Source: Claveliimonas acetigenes
GTDB lineage: Bacteria; Bacillota; Clostridia; Lachnospirales; Lachnospiraceae
NCBI RefSeq assembly: GCF_025567385.1
Contig: NZ_JAOQJU010000008.1
Coordinates: 1-64,000 of the forward strand
Direction: 5' to 3'
Length of the DNA stretch: 64,000 nt
The position numbers and the translations under genes were made by a program. The notes below the pieces were generated by a model. That model ran no database searches. It was not told where the DNA came from and was given only the letters and a program-made list of their open reading frames with translations. Shown here piece after piece: positions 42,847 to 52,116 of this stretch; positions within the stretch are counted from its first letter, which is position 1, and every line of letters begins with the position of its first letter.

Positions 42847-42919
42847 ACCGCTTCCTCCTTTGTATTGTTACCATATTCTACCAGTTCTGCATGAAGTAAG
42901 AGGTAAAAGTGCCCAATCT

Positions 42920-42932
42920 CAACAAAATGTTG
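42920..42932. promoter_or_regulatory. Small palindrome in divergent intergenic region
   Basis: CAACA-AAA-TGTTG, 37 bp upstream of the consensus promoter at 42969. Possible operator for the adjacent Xre regulator; short enough to be chance. Confidence 0.35.
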
Positions 42933-42968
42933 CCACTATGTCGCAAAATGAAACATAGAGATACCCCG

Positions 42969-42997
42969 TTGACACAGGCCATTAAACCACCTATAAT
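42969..42997 (+). promoter_or_regulatory. Perfect-consensus sigma-A promoter
   Basis: TTGACA (42969-42974), 17-nt spacer, TATAAT (42992-42997). Transcription would start near 43004, which rules out the ATG at 43001 and sets the downstream start at 43031. Confidence 0.9.
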
Positions 42998-43030
42998 TTA
43001 ATGAGAAACAAAATAGAGAGGATTGAGCGG

Positions 43031-43492
43031 ATGTTAATAGCAAAGAATGATGAGGTAAAGAGAAGTCGGATATGGAGAATTGTTATGATTATCTCTTCTA
43101 TTTTAATTGTGGTAATAGCAATTTTTTTCCTGACAAGACTCTTCACGTCTAATCCACTGGAAGGAAATTGGGTGGGAGAAGACAGCGGCCTGAATTTAAA
43201 AATCAGAAGTAATAATTCTATGGTAGTTGACATGTCAGAAGTACTGGAGGATAGTGATATAGAGCTGAAAGTGAAGTATACAATCGATAAGGACGGGAAG
43301 ACGCTGACAATTAGTGAAGATCCGGATGCTATTAAGAAAGCAGTGAAGGATTCGGATGGAGAATATACGGAGGAAATGCTGGAGAATGCTCTCAGCTCCG
43401 TTATCACCACTTTCGATTACAGCGTGGATCATGAGCGATTGACACTTACAGAACGTGAGTATGGTGAACAGATGGTATTTATTAAGAGATAA
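43031..43492 (+). CDS. Membrane-anchored protein with small extracytoplasmic beta domain
   Basis: A 153-aa protein with an N-terminal membrane helix near residues 17-40 (VMIISSILIVVIAIFFLTRL) and a C-terminal domain resembling DUF5640-type lipocalin-like repeats (NPLEGNWVGEDSGLNLKI, KYTIDKDGKTLTISED, DYSVDHERLTLTE). Such domains are common on small clostridial surface proteins of unknown role. The start is ATG 43031 after AGAGAGGAT, because the consensus promoter places the transcript start after the earlier ATG at 43001. Followed by its own terminator. Confidence 0.7.
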   Translation: MLIAKNDEVKRSRIWRIVMIISSILIVVIAIFFLTRLFTSNPLEGNWVGEDSGLNLKIRSNNSMVVDMSEVLEDSDIELKVKYTIDKDGKTLTISEDPDAIKKAVKDSDGEYTEEMLENALSSVITTFDYSVDHERLTLTEREYGEQMVFIKR

Positions 43493-43526
43493 GAGCTGTT
43501 GCAATGCTTTGCAACGCTCTTTTTTA
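43492..43526 (+). terminator. Terminator before ispG
   Basis: AGAGCTGTTGCA pairs with TGCAACGCTCT (one mismatch), followed by TTTTTT. Confidence 0.75.
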
Positions 43527-43539
43527 AAAGGAGGTTCTT

Positions 43540-44595
43540 ATGACAAGAGAGGAGACAAAGAAGGTAAAAATCGGTAATGTGTGGATTGGCGGCGGAAATC
43601 CGGTTGCTATTCAGTCTATGACAAATACGAAAACAGAAGATGCAGAAAGTACGGTGGAGCAGATTCTGAAATTAGAGGCAGCAGGATGTGAGATTATCCG
43701 CTGCGCTGTGCCGACGATGGAGGCGGCAGAAGCAATAAAGCAGATTAAGAAACAGATTCATATTCCGTTGGTAGCCGATATTCATTTTGATTACAGGCTG
43801 GCAATCGCGGCAATTGAAAATGGGGCGGATAAGATTCGGATTAACCCAGGCAATATTGGCGGCAGAGACAGGGTTCAGGCTGTGGTTGATAAGGCGAAGG
43901 AGTATGGAGTCCCGATTCGTGTGGGGGTGAACAGCGGTTCTTTGGAGAAAAATCTTGTGGAGAAATACGGTGGAGTTACGGCAGAGGGGATTGTAGAGAG
44001 CGCGCTGGATAAAGTACATTTGATAGAAGAGATGGGGTATGACAATCTGGTGGTTAGTATTAAGTCCTCTGATGTACTGATGGGTGTGAAAGCTCACGAG
44101 TTGATTGCGAAGGAGTGTCCGTATCCGCTGCACGTAGGGATTACGGAATCCGGCACACTGTTGTCCGGTAATATTAAATCGTCTGTCGGTCTTGGCATTA
44201 TTCTTTATCAGGGAATCGGGGATACAATCCGTGTCTCCTTGACCGGAGATCCGGTGGAAGAGATTAAGTCTGCGAAATTAATTTTAAAGACATTGGGACT
44301 TCGCAAGGGAGGCATTGAGATTGTGTCTTGTCCTACTTGCGGACGTACGAAGATTGATTTGATCGGGCTTGCGAACCAGGTGGAGGATATGGTGAAGGAT
44401 ATTCCGCTTGATGTGAAAGTTGCGGTTATGGGATGCGTGGTAAATGGTCCGGGAGAGGCAAGGGAAGCGGACATTGGCATTGCGGGCGGAATCGGCGAAG
44501 GACTTCTGATAAAAAAAGGAGAAGTTGTTAAGAAAGTAAAGGAAGAAGAATTATTGGATACGTTGAGACAGGAGTTGTTACACTGGAATGAGTAA
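43540..44595 (+). CDS. ispG: 4-hydroxy-3-methylbut-2-enyl diphosphate synthase (flavodoxin)
   Basis: A 351-aa [4Fe-4S] enzyme of the non-mevalonate isoprenoid pathway (MEcPP to HMBPP). The N-terminal TIM barrel starts VKIGNVWIGGGNPVAIQSMT. The cluster-binding C-terminal domain has SCPTCGRTKIDL near residue 266 and VMGCVVNGPGEAREADIGIA near 298. Length is typical of the short bacterial form. Start ATG 43540 is preceded by AAAGGAGG. It overlaps polC by 8 bp, an arrangement seen in related Clostridia. Confidence 0.96.
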   Translation: MTREETKKVKIGNVWIGGGNPVAIQSMTNTKTEDAESTVEQILKLEAAGCEIIRCAVPTMEAAEAIKQIKKQIHIPLVADIHFDYRLAIAAIENGADKIRINPGNIGGRDRVQAVVDKAKEYGVPIRVGVNSGSLEKNLVEKYGGVTAEGIVESALDKVHLIEEMGYDNLVVSIKSSDVLMGVKAHELIAKECPYPLHVGITESGTLLSGNIKSSVGLGIILYQGIGDTIRVSLTGDPVEEIKSAKLILKTLGLRKGGIEIVSCPTCGRTKIDLIGLANQVEDMVKDIPLDVKVAVMGCVVNGPGEAREADIGIAGGIGEGLLIKKGEVVKKVKEEELLDTLRQELLHWNE

Positions 44596-47500
44596 ACCGT
44601 TTTTTGAAGTATTTCCAACTTTAAAAGTGAATGAAGGCATTAAAATGATGTTTTCAGGAGTTGAGGTCAGGAAGGTGACCACCAATTCCGCCAGGGATTA
44701 TGTGCGGGTACATATTTTCAGCCGGCATCTGATACAGAAGAAATATATCTATGAAACAGAGAAGATGCTTAAGGAACAGCTTTTTGCCAGAACCAGGATT
44801 CAGGCGCAGATTCTGGAGGACTATGAATTGTCGGAGCTATATACGCCGGAAAATCTGATGAATGAATATTTCGACAGTATTCTCCTGGAAGCAGAGCAGA
44901 AAAGTGTAGTAGAAAAGAATATGCTCCAGACGGCGAAGTATTCTTTTGAAGAAGAGAATGTTCTGTGTCTGAAGCTTCAGGATACTGTAGTAGCAGAGGG
45001 AAAGAAAGATTCTGTTGTAGGACTGCTTCGGCATATTTTCCATGAACGGTTCCATTTGCCTGTAGAGGTTCGGGTAGTTTATGAAAGAATGGGAGAAAGT
45101 AAGCTGAAATATAACGAGCTGCGGTTAAGGCAGGAGGTAGAGGCAATTGTTGAGCGCAGCAATGCCCTCCATGCTGAGAAAAAACTTCAGAAAGAAAATG
45201 GAGAAGAAGAAGGAAAGACGTCTGCTGCCCGGAAAGAAAAGAGTAAGAGCAAAGCTTCAGCGGTGGGAGAAATAGCTGGTTCCTCTGGAAATCAGGAACA
45301 CTCTAAAACGGCGGCCGGTTCGCAGAAGCAGGGGAATCCGCAGAAACAGGGGGGAAGCTTCCAGGGAAGAAGTGGAGGCTCTTATTATCGCAAGTCAGAT
45401 GATCCAAATATGATTTTCGGAAGAGATTTTGATGATGCAGCGATTGAGCTGGAAAGCGTAGCCGGTGAGATGGGTGAGATTACAATCCGTGGTAAGGTGA
45501 TTAGTTTTGAGACCAGGGAAATCCGGGGAGAAAAAACCATTCTCATGTATGCGGTGACGGATTTTACCGATACCATTATGGTGAAAATGTTTGTGAAAAA
45601 TGAGATGCTGCCAGAGATGCTGGCAGAGATTAAGCCGGGTGCTTTTCTGAAAATCAAAGGGGTCACGACGATTGACAGATATGACGGAGAGCTTACCATA
45701 GGTTCTGTGAATGGCATTAAGAAAATTAAGGATTTTACGGCAGTACGGGAAGACAAATCGGTGGAGAAGAGGGTAGAACTTCACTGTCATACCAAAATGA
45801 GTGATATGGATGGCGTCTCTGATGTGACGAAGATTGTAGAGCGGGCGCATGATTGGGGACACCCGGCAATTGCCATTACGGATCATGGCGTCGTACAAGG
45901 TTTCACAGACGCTAACCATTACATTGAACGGTTGGAGAAGGAGGATTCCTTTAAGATTATTTATGGTGTAGAAGCATATCTGGTTGATGATTTGAAGGAT
46001 GTTGCAGTTAATGAAAAAGGCCAGAAGCTTCGTGATACTTATGTGGTATTTGATTTGGAGACTACGGGTTTTAGTCCTGTAAAGGATAAGATTATTGAAA
46101 TCGGCGCGGTAAAGGTGGAAGAAGGAAAGATTACGGATAAGTTCAGTACCTTTGTAAATCCGAAAGTGCCGATTCCTTTTGAAATTACCAGGCTTACCAG
46201 TATTACGGATGAGATGGTGATGAATGCGCCGACGATTGAAGAGGTTCTCCCGGAATTTCTGGAATTTATTGATGGGGCGGCGCTGGTTGCACACAATGCG
46301 GGGTTTGATGTGGGCTTTATAGAGCAGAATTGCAGGTATCAGGATATACAGCCGGATTTTACATCTGTTGATACGGTGGCGCTTGCAAGAATCCTGCTTC
46401 CCACTCTGTCTAAATATAAGCTGAATATTGTTGCGAAGGCACTGAATATATCGCTGGAGAATCATCACCGTGCGGTAGATGATGCGGGAGCGACGGCGGA
46501 GATTTTTGTGAAGTTTGTCAGGATGCTGGAAGAAAGGGATGTTTTTACATTAAAAGAGATGAACCGATTCGGGGCGCACAATGCAGATGCGATCCGTAAA
46601 CTTCCGTCTTATCATGCTATTATCCTTGCGAGAAATGATATTGGGAGGACGAATCTTTATACACTGATATCCAAATCGCATATTGAGTATTTTGGGCGGC
46701 AGCCCAGGATACCAAAAAGTGAATTCTCCAAATATAGAGAAGGGCTGATACTGGGAAGCGCCTGCGAGGCAGGAGAGCTTTTCCAGGCACTTTTAAATGA
46801 CAGGTCAGAGGAACGAATTGCACGGATTGTAGAGTATTACGATTATCTGGAGATTCAGCCTATTGGGAACAATCGGTTTATGATAGCTAGTGACCGGATT
46901 ACAAAGGTACAAAGTGAAGAAGATTTAAGAGATCTGAATCGAAAGATTATTGAGTTGGGAGAGAAGTTTAATAAGCCTGTGGTCGCTACCTGTGACGTGC
47001 ATTTTCTGGACCCGGAAGATGAAGTCTACCGCCGGATTATTATGGCGGGAAAGGGCTTTTCTGACGCGGATGAGCAGGCGCCTCTTTATCTTAGAACCAC
47101 GGAAGAAATGTTGGAAGAATTTGAATATTTAGGTTCAGCGAAGGCTCATGAGGTGGTAATTGAAAACCCCAATATGATTGCCGGATGGGTAGAGAAAATT
47201 TCGCCGGTACGTCCTGATAAGTGTCCTCCGGTCATTCCGGATTCGGACACCATGCTGCGGGATATCTGCTATAACCGGGCTCATGAGATGTATGGCGAAG
47301 AATTGCCGGAGGTGGTGACAGAACGTCTGGAACGTGAGCTGAATTCCATCATTTCCAATGGATTTGCCGTGATGTATATCATAGCCCAAAAGCTGGTGTG
47401 GAAGTCGAATGAGGATGGATATCTGGTTGGTTCCCGTGGTTCTGTCGGCTCTTCTTTTGTTGCGACGATGGCAGGTATTACGGAGGTCAATCCTTTAAGT

Positions 47501-49174
47501 CCCCATTATTATTGTAAGAAATGCCATTATAGTGATTTTGATTCGGAGGAGGTAAAGGCATTTGCCGGAGGGTGCGGCTGGGACATGCCGGATAAATTAT
47601 GTCCGGTCTGTGGGGAGAAGCTGGTAAAGGATGGATTCGATATTCCCTTTGAGACATTCCTTGGATTTAAAGGAAATAAAGAGCCGGATATTGACCTTAA
47701 TTTTTCGGGCGACTATCAGAGTAATGCTCATAAATATACAGAAGTTATTTTTGGTGACGGACAGACTTACCGTGCAGGAACCATCGGTACGCTGGCGGAT
47801 AAGACGGCATTTGGTTTCGTGAAGAATTATTATGAAGAGCGTGGAACCAGGAAACGGGTCTGTGAGATCAATCGGATTGTGCAGGGATGTACGGGTATCC
47901 GCAGGAGTACGGGGCAGCATCCGGGAGGTATCATCGTGCTCCCGCTGGGGGAAGATATTAATTCTTTTACTCCGGTGCAGCATCCGGCAAATGACATGTC
48001 TACGGATATTGTCACTACCCATTTTGATTATCACTCCATTGACCATAACCTGTTAAAGCTTGATATTTTGGGGCATGATGATCCGACGATGATTAAGACA
48101 CTGGAGGAATATATCAGTTCGCCTGCGATGGAGAATGAATACAACGAGACGGACAATCGTTTTGACGCTACGAAGATACCGCTGGATGACAGGGGTGTGA
48201 TGTCTTTATTCCAGAGTACGGAGGCGTTGGGAATTAAACCCTCCGATATTGACGGCTGCCCGGTGGGCTGCCTTGGAATCCCGGAGTTTGGCACGGACTT
48301 TGTTATTCAGATGGTGGTGGACACAAAGCCGCAGTCTTTGTCAGACCTGATTCGTATTTCCGGGCTGTCGCATGGGACAGATGTGTGGCTTAACAATGCC
48401 CAGGAACTGATACGAAGCGGCAAGGCTACTATTTCAAGCTGCATTTGTACCCGTGATGATATTATGACCTACCTTATTAATAAAGGATTAGACAGTGAAG
48501 AATCCTTTACGATTATGGAGCGTGTTCGAAAAGGAGCGGTGGCAAAAGGGAAATGTAAGGAGTGGCCGGAATTTAAAAAAGATATGGCGGCGCACGATGT
48601 GCCGGACTGGTATGTCTGGTCCTGCGAGCAGATTAAGTACATGTTCCCTAAGGCACATGCGGCAGCGTATGTTATGATGGCATATCGGATTGCCTACTGT
48701 AAGATTAATTATCCGCTTGCCTACTATGCGGCCTATTTCGGAATCCGTGCAGATGCATTTTCCTATGAATTGATGTGCCGGGGCAAAGAACAGCTGAATT
48801 ATTATATCAATGATTATAAACGGCGCTCTAATACTCTCAGTAAAAAGGAACAGGATACACTGAAGGACATGAAGATCGTACAGGAAATGTACGCCAGGGG
48901 ACTGGAATTCGTTCCCATTGACCTGTACAAAGCGAAAGCTACAAAATTTCTGATTATCGACGGTAAATTAATGCCGCCTTTTTCCAGTATTGAAGGGATG
49001 GGAGATAAAGCTGCAGAAGCTGTTGAGGCGGCGTCTGCGGACGGCCCCTATCTTTCCAGGGATGATTTCAGGCAGCGGACGAAGGTAAGTAAGACAGTCA
49101 TTGATTTGATGAATGAATTGGGACTGTTTGAAGGTATCCCGGAGAGTAATCAGCTGTCCCTGTTTGATTTATAA
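44588..49174 (+). CDS. polC: DNA polymerase III alpha subunit, Gram-positive PolC type
   Basis: A 1528-aa replicative polymerase with built-in proofreading. In order: N-terminal domain, a low-complexity Lys/Ser/Gln-rich linker near residues 200-275, an OB domain near 290-380 (ITIRGKVISFETREIRGEKT), PHP domain (LHCHTKMSDMDG, AIAITDHGVVQGF) split by the DEDD exonuclease (YVVFDLETTGFSPVKDKIIE near 482, HRAVDDAGATAEIF near 635), then palm/fingers. The latter show GSRGSVGSSFVATMAGITEV, a Cys4 zinc site (CKKCHYSD...CPVCGEKL) and PDIDLNFSGDYQ with two catalytic Asp. Length is slightly above the usual 1440 because of the linker. Essential housekeeping gene. Confidence 0.97.
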   Translation: MSKPFFEVFPTLKVNEGIKMMFSGVEVRKVTTNSARDYVRVHIFSRHLIQKKYIYETEKMLKEQLFARTRIQAQILEDYELSELYTPENLMNEYFDSILLEAEQKSVVEKNMLQTAKYSFEEENVLCLKLQDTVVAEGKKDSVVGLLRHIFHERFHLPVEVRVVYERMGESKLKYNELRLRQEVEAIVERSNALHAEKKLQKENGEEEGKTSAARKEKSKSKASAVGEIAGSSGNQEHSKTAAGSQKQGNPQKQGGSFQGRSGGSYYRKSDDPNMIFGRDFDDAAIELESVAGEMGEITIRGKVISFETREIRGEKTILMYAVTDFTDTIMVKMFVKNEMLPEMLAEIKPGAFLKIKGVTTIDRYDGELTIGSVNGIKKIKDFTAVREDKSVEKRVELHCHTKMSDMDGVSDVTKIVERAHDWGHPAIAITDHGVVQGFTDANHYIERLEKEDSFKIIYGVEAYLVDDLKDVAVNEKGQKLRDTYVVFDLETTGFSPVKDKIIEIGAVKVEEGKITDKFSTFVNPKVPIPFEITRLTSITDEMVMNAPTIEEVLPEFLEFIDGAALVAHNAGFDVGFIEQNCRYQDIQPDFTSVDTVALARILLPTLSKYKLNIVAKALNISLENHHRAVDDAGATAEIFVKFVRMLEERDVFTLKEMNRFGAHNADAIRKLPSYHAIILARNDIGRTNLYTLISKSHIEYFGRQPRIPKSEFSKYREGLILGSACEAGELFQALLNDRSEERIARIVEYYDYLEIQPIGNNRFMIASDRITKVQSEEDLRDLNRKIIELGEKFNKPVVATCDVHFLDPEDEVYRRIIMAGKGFSDADEQAPLYLRTTEEMLEEFEYLGSAKAHEVVIENPNMIAGWVEKISPVRPDKCPPVIPDSDTMLRDICYNRAHEMYGEELPEVVTERLERELNSIISNGFAVMYIIAQKLVWKSNEDGYLVGSRGSVGSSFVATMAGITEVNPLSPHYYCKKCHYSDFDSEEVKAFAGGCGWDMPDKLCPVCGEKLVKDGFDIPFETFLGFKGNKEPDIDLNFSGDYQSNAHKYTEVIFGDGQTYRAGTIGTLADKTAFGFVKNYYEERGTRKRVCEINRIVQGCTGIRRSTGQHPGGIIVLPLGEDINSFTPVQHPANDMSTDIVTTHFDYHSIDHNLLKLDILGHDDPTMIKTLEEYISSPAMENEYNETDNRFDATKIPLDDRGVMSLFQSTEALGIKPSDIDGCPVGCLGIPEFGTDFVIQMVVDTKPQSLSDLIRISGLSHGTDVWLNNAQELIRSGKATISSCICTRDDIMTYLINKGLDSEESFTIMERVRKGAVAKGKCKEWPEFKKDMAAHDVPDWYVWSCEQIKYMFPKAHAAAYVMMAYRIAYCKINYPLAYYAAYFGIRADAFSYELMCRGKEQLNYYINDYKRRSNTLSKKEQDTLKDMKIVQEMYARGLEFVPIDLYKAKATKFLIIDGKLMPPFSSIEGMGDKAAEAVEAASADGPYLSRDDFRQRTKVSKTVIDLMNELGLFEGIPESNQLSLFDL

Positions 49175-49195
49175 TGAAAGAACGGAGCGTGGATA

Positions 49196-49852
49196 ATGGA
49201 GCTGCATAAAGGCTTGTTTTCCTGCCATTTGTTTCAAGGAATGGACAGTGAAAAGGCAGAAAATATTATCAGACTGTTGAAAGGAAAGACGAAGGAGTAT
49301 CAGAAAAAGGAGATGATTTTGTCAGAGGGAGATGAAATTCGAGAAATTGGAATCCTCCTTTCTGGTGAGGTCTGTAAGGTACAATACTATCCTGACGGGA
49401 CGGAGCAAATGATGCAAAAGCTTCAGAGGTCGTACATGGTGGGGCTGGAGGTGGCTGTTAGTATAAAAAAAACCAGTCCATATACACTTTATGCATTGCA
49501 GCCGTCAGTAATTTACTGGTTTCCGGTCAGATACATTGAAGAGGCAGGGGTTTTGCAGGAGACGGACAGGATTTCCCTCTATCAGCGTATTGTCACTTTT
49601 CTTGCCAATGAAGATATCCGTAAATACCGCAAGATAGAGATCCTTTCATCAAGAAGTGTACGGGAAAAGATAGAAAAATATTTAAAAATCCAGAGTCTCC
49701 GTTATCAAAGTGATGCTTTCGATATTGATTTCAACCGGGAACAACTGGCAAGCTATCTGGGGTTAAACAGAAGCGTGCTGTCCCATGAACTAAAGAAAAT
49801 GGAAAAAGAAGGGTTACTGACCGTGCGAAAGAATCATTTTGTTTTATATTAA
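49196..49852 (+). CDS. Crp/Fnr-family regulator, probable activator of the molybdenum operon
   Basis: A 218-aa regulator. Residues 15-120 form a cyclic-nucleotide-binding-type beta barrel (MILSEGDEIREIGILLSGEV). Residues 150-215 form a winged helix (SVREKIEKYLKIQSLRYQSD, FDIDFNREQLASYLGLNRSV, LSHELKKMEKEGLL). No N-terminal Cys cluster of the FNR iron-sulfur type is visible, and the cAMP-binding Arg-Ser motif is not evident, so the effector is unknown. It lies just upstream of the molybdenum cofactor operon, whose promoter has a matching palindrome at about -41.5. Start ATG 49196 follows GGAGCG. Confidence 0.87.
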   Translation: MELHKGLFSCHLFQGMDSEKAENIIRLLKGKTKEYQKKEMILSEGDEIREIGILLSGEVCKVQYYPDGTEQMMQKLQRSYMVGLEVAVSIKKTSPYTLYALQPSVIYWFPVRYIEEAGVLQETDRISLYQRIVTFLANEDIRKYRKIEILSSRSVREKIEKYLKIQSLRYQSDAFDIDFNREQLASYLGLNRSVLSHELKKMEKEGLLTVRKNHFVLY

Positions 49853-49870
49853 ATTTATTTTTGAAGAAGG

Positions 49871-49904
49871 CTCCTGCCACTGGATAGATGTGGCAGGAGT
49901 TTTT
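49871..49904 (+). terminator. Strong terminator of Crp/Fnr gene
   Basis: CTCCTGCCAC and GTGGCAGGAG, perfect 10-bp arms, 9-nt loop, then TTTTT. Confidence 0.88.
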
Positions 49905-49911
49905 GCGTAAA

Positions 49912-49955
49912 AAGTTGTTTTGACAACTTAAAAAAGTGTGAGGCACTGATATAAT
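49912..49955 (+). promoter_or_regulatory. Palindromic Crp/Fnr-type operator and -10 of molybdenum operon
   Basis: AAGTTGT-TTTG-ACAACTT at 49912-49929 is an 18-bp perfect inverted repeat, and TATAAT lies at 49950-49955. With a start near 49962 the palindrome is centred at about -41.5, the class II position of Crp/Fnr activators. No good -35 hexamer lies at 17 nt from the -10; TTGACA at 49920 is 24 nt away. Both fit an activator-dependent promoter. Confidence 0.65.
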
Positions 49956-50000
49956 AAACAAGAATGGGGATTTTTCTGATTATAGAAGGGAATGATGAAA

Positions 50001-51023
50001 ATGAAGCTGGTGAGAACAGAAGATGCGGTGGGGCAAGTACTCTGCCATGATATTACGCAGATTATAAAAGGTGTTACAAAGGATGCTGTATTCCGAAAGG
50101 GGCATGTGGTGACAGAAAAGGATATACCGGTGCTTTTGTCTGTGGGAAAAGATCATCTGTATATTTGGGAGAAAGAAGAAGGTATGCTGCACGAAGACGA
50201 GGCTGCGCAGATTCTTTATGATATCTGCGGAAATACATTTATGCATCCGTCTGAAATCAAAGAAGGTAAGATTGAACTGATTGCTGATTGTGATGGACTG
50301 CTGAAGGTGGATACAGAGAAGCTGAACCGGATAAATTCTCTGGGAGAAATGATGATTGCCAGCCGTCATGGGAATTTCCCGGTGAAGGCAGGAGATAAGA
50401 TAGCAGGAACCCGGATTATCCCGTTGGTGATTGAAGCAGAAAAAATGGAACATGCAAAGAAAGTGGGAGGAGGGGTGCCTGTTTTTGGGATCCTTCCATT
50501 TATCAAGAAAAGGGCTGGTCTGGTTATTACAGGAAATGAGGTATTTCATGGAAGGATCCGGGATACATTTTCTCCGGTTATAGAAGAAAAGCTGGCAGAA
50601 TACCAGGTGGATATTGTTGGTAAAGAGATCAGCGACGATCAACCGGAACGTATTACAGAATGTATACAGAAGTTATTAGGGCAGGGGGCGGATCTGATCC
50701 TGTGTACAGGAGGAATGAGTGTGGATCCTGATGACAGGACGCCTTTGGCAATCCGTAATACCGGTGCTGAGATTGTGAGCTATGGGGCACCGGTGCTGCC
50801 GGGAGCCATGTTCCTTCTGGCATATTATGGAGAAGATCGAATTCCCGTTATGGGACTTCCGGGATGTGTGATGTACGCAAGGAGGACCATTTTTGATTTG
50901 GTGCTGCCAAGGGTGATGGCAGGAGAAATTCTCGAAAAAAAAGATTTGGATATACTGGGAGAGGGGGGACTCTGCCTGTCCTGTCCGGTATGTACCTTCC
51001 CGAATTGTGGATTTGGAAAATAG
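50001..51023 (+). CDS. Molybdopterin-binding protein (MoeA/MoaB-like domain) of hydroxylase cluster
   Basis: A 340-aa protein of the molybdopterin-binding family found in selenium-dependent molybdenum hydroxylase clusters. The N-terminal 170 residues carry a MoeA-like lead (KLVRTEDAVGQVLCHDITQI). The C-terminal half is a MoCF-biosynthesis domain (GLVITGNEVFHGRIRDTF, ADLILCTGGMSVDPDDRTPL, PGAMFLLAYYG) that binds MPT-AMP or molybdopterin. The Cys-rich end (LSCPVCTFPNCGFGK) is unusual. Several in-frame ATGs lie at 49992-50001; 50001 is chosen because it gives the family-like start MKLVRTED. First gene after the Crp/Fnr-type operator. Confidence 0.82.
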   Translation: MKLVRTEDAVGQVLCHDITQIIKGVTKDAVFRKGHVVTEKDIPVLLSVGKDHLYIWEKEEGMLHEDEAAQILYDICGNTFMHPSEIKEGKIELIADCDGLLKVDTEKLNRINSLGEMMIASRHGNFPVKAGDKIAGTRIIPLVIEAEKMEHAKKVGGGVPVFGILPFIKKRAGLVITGNEVFHGRIRDTFSPVIEEKLAEYQVDIVGKEISDDQPERITECIQKLLGQGADLILCTGGMSVDPDDRTPLAIRNTGAEIVSYGAPVLPGAMFLLAYYGEDRIPVMGLPGCVMYARRTIFDLVLPRVMAGEILEKKDLDILGEGGLCLSCPVCTFPNCGFGK

Positions 51024-51035
51024 AAGGAGAATGAA

Positions 51036-52091
51036 ATGCTGGAATTATATCATGCTATAAAAAATGCAGATTCAAATCACCGGAATATGGTTTTGACAGT
51101 GCTTGACGGAAAGCCGTTCGGTGAGAAAGCGCTGGTATCCGGCGAGAGAATTAAATGGGAGTCGGTGAAAAACGGTTTTTTTTCAGAGAACCGGGCTGAA
51201 ATAGGAAGAATAAAAGAAAGTGGAAAGGTCATCGTAAGCGGGCGGACTGTATTTAGTGAAATTCTGGGGAAAGAGAAAAAAATGGTGATCTGCGGAGGCG
51301 GACATGTATCGGTTCCTGTGATTCAAATGGGAATTATGCTTGGTTTCCATGTGACGGTGCTGGAGGATCGCCCTCAATTTGCAGACAACGCCAGGCGTGC
51401 CGGGGCTTCCCGGGTTTATTGTGAACCATTTAAAGAAGGGTTGTCCAGGATAGAAGGGGACGAGGATACCTATTTTATTATTGTGACAAGAGGACATCGC
51501 TATGATCAGACCTGTCTGGCACAGATTGCCGGGAAGAAGCATGCATATATAGGGATGATTGGCAGCAGGAAACGTGTAAAATTGGTGAAAGAAGCTGTGA
51601 TTGCAGAGGGAGCCTGCCGGGAAGTCATAGACCGGGTGTACACACCCATTGGGCTTGCGATTGGAGCCGAGACGCCGGAAGAAATTGCAGTTGCGATTAT
51701 GGCTGAGATTATTGAAGTGAAGAATAAAAACAGGCGGGACAGTGGCTATACCAGAGAGATTATGCAGGTAGTCTGTGAGAAAAATGCATCTGTGGACGGA
51801 AAAGAATGTGGGTGTGCAGAAAATACGGGAGTGATGGTTACCATCGTTGGGAGAAAGGGATCAGCTCCCAGGAAGATGGGGACGAAAATGCTGGTTTTGC
51901 CGGATGGACACTGTGTGGGAACGATTGGCGGAGGATGTGCGGAGGCGGATATATACCGCAAAGCTTTACTTAAGATAAGAAGAATGGATACTGAGCCGGA
52001 GCTGTGCCGTGTGGACATGACCGGAGAAGAGGCGGAAGAAGAAGGTATGGTCTGTGGCGGCGTAATTGAGGTTTTGATGGAAATGCTATAG
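51036..52091 (+). CDS. XdhC-family molybdenum hydroxylase maturation factor
   Basis: A 351-aa protein with two XdhC parts in reversed order. Residues about 80-220 form the Rossmann-like XdhC_C domain (MVICGGGHVSVPVIQMGIML, TRGHRYDQTCLAQI, YIGMIGSRKRVKLV). Residues about 265-350 form the XdhC/CoxI domain (TIVGRKGSAPRKMGTKMLVL, TIGGGCAEADIYRKAL, then VCGGVIEVLMEML). XdhC-type proteins bind the molybdenum cofactor, help its sulfuration and insert it into xanthine dehydrogenase. It sits 12 bases after the previous gene and is followed by moaA. Confidence 0.87.
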   Translation: MLELYHAIKNADSNHRNMVLTVLDGKPFGEKALVSGERIKWESVKNGFFSENRAEIGRIKESGKVIVSGRTVFSEILGKEKKMVICGGGHVSVPVIQMGIMLGFHVTVLEDRPQFADNARRAGASRVYCEPFKEGLSRIEGDEDTYFIIVTRGHRYDQTCLAQIAGKKHAYIGMIGSRKRVKLVKEAVIAEGACREVIDRVYTPIGLAIGAETPEEIAVAIMAEIIEVKNKNRRDSGYTREIMQVVCEKNASVDGKECGCAENTGVMVTIVGRKGSAPRKMGTKMLVLPDGHCVGTIGGGCAEADIYRKALLKIRRMDTEPELCRVDMTGEEAEEEGMVCGGVIEVLMEML

Positions 52092-52116
52092 CAGGTAAAG
52101 GAAGAGAAAAGAATAG

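Noticed and set aside
43001..43030. ATG 43001 as the start of the membrane protein
   Set aside because: It lies before the start of transcription predicted by the perfect TTGACA-N17-TATAAT promoter; ATG 43031 has a ribosome site.
49920..49955. TTGACA at 49920 as the -35 of the molybdenum operon
   Set aside because: The distance to TATAAT is 24 nt; the hexamer is part of the palindromic activator site instead.
49956..50000. Molybdenum cofactor riboswitch before the operon
   Set aside because: The leader is too short, with no recognisable conserved stems.
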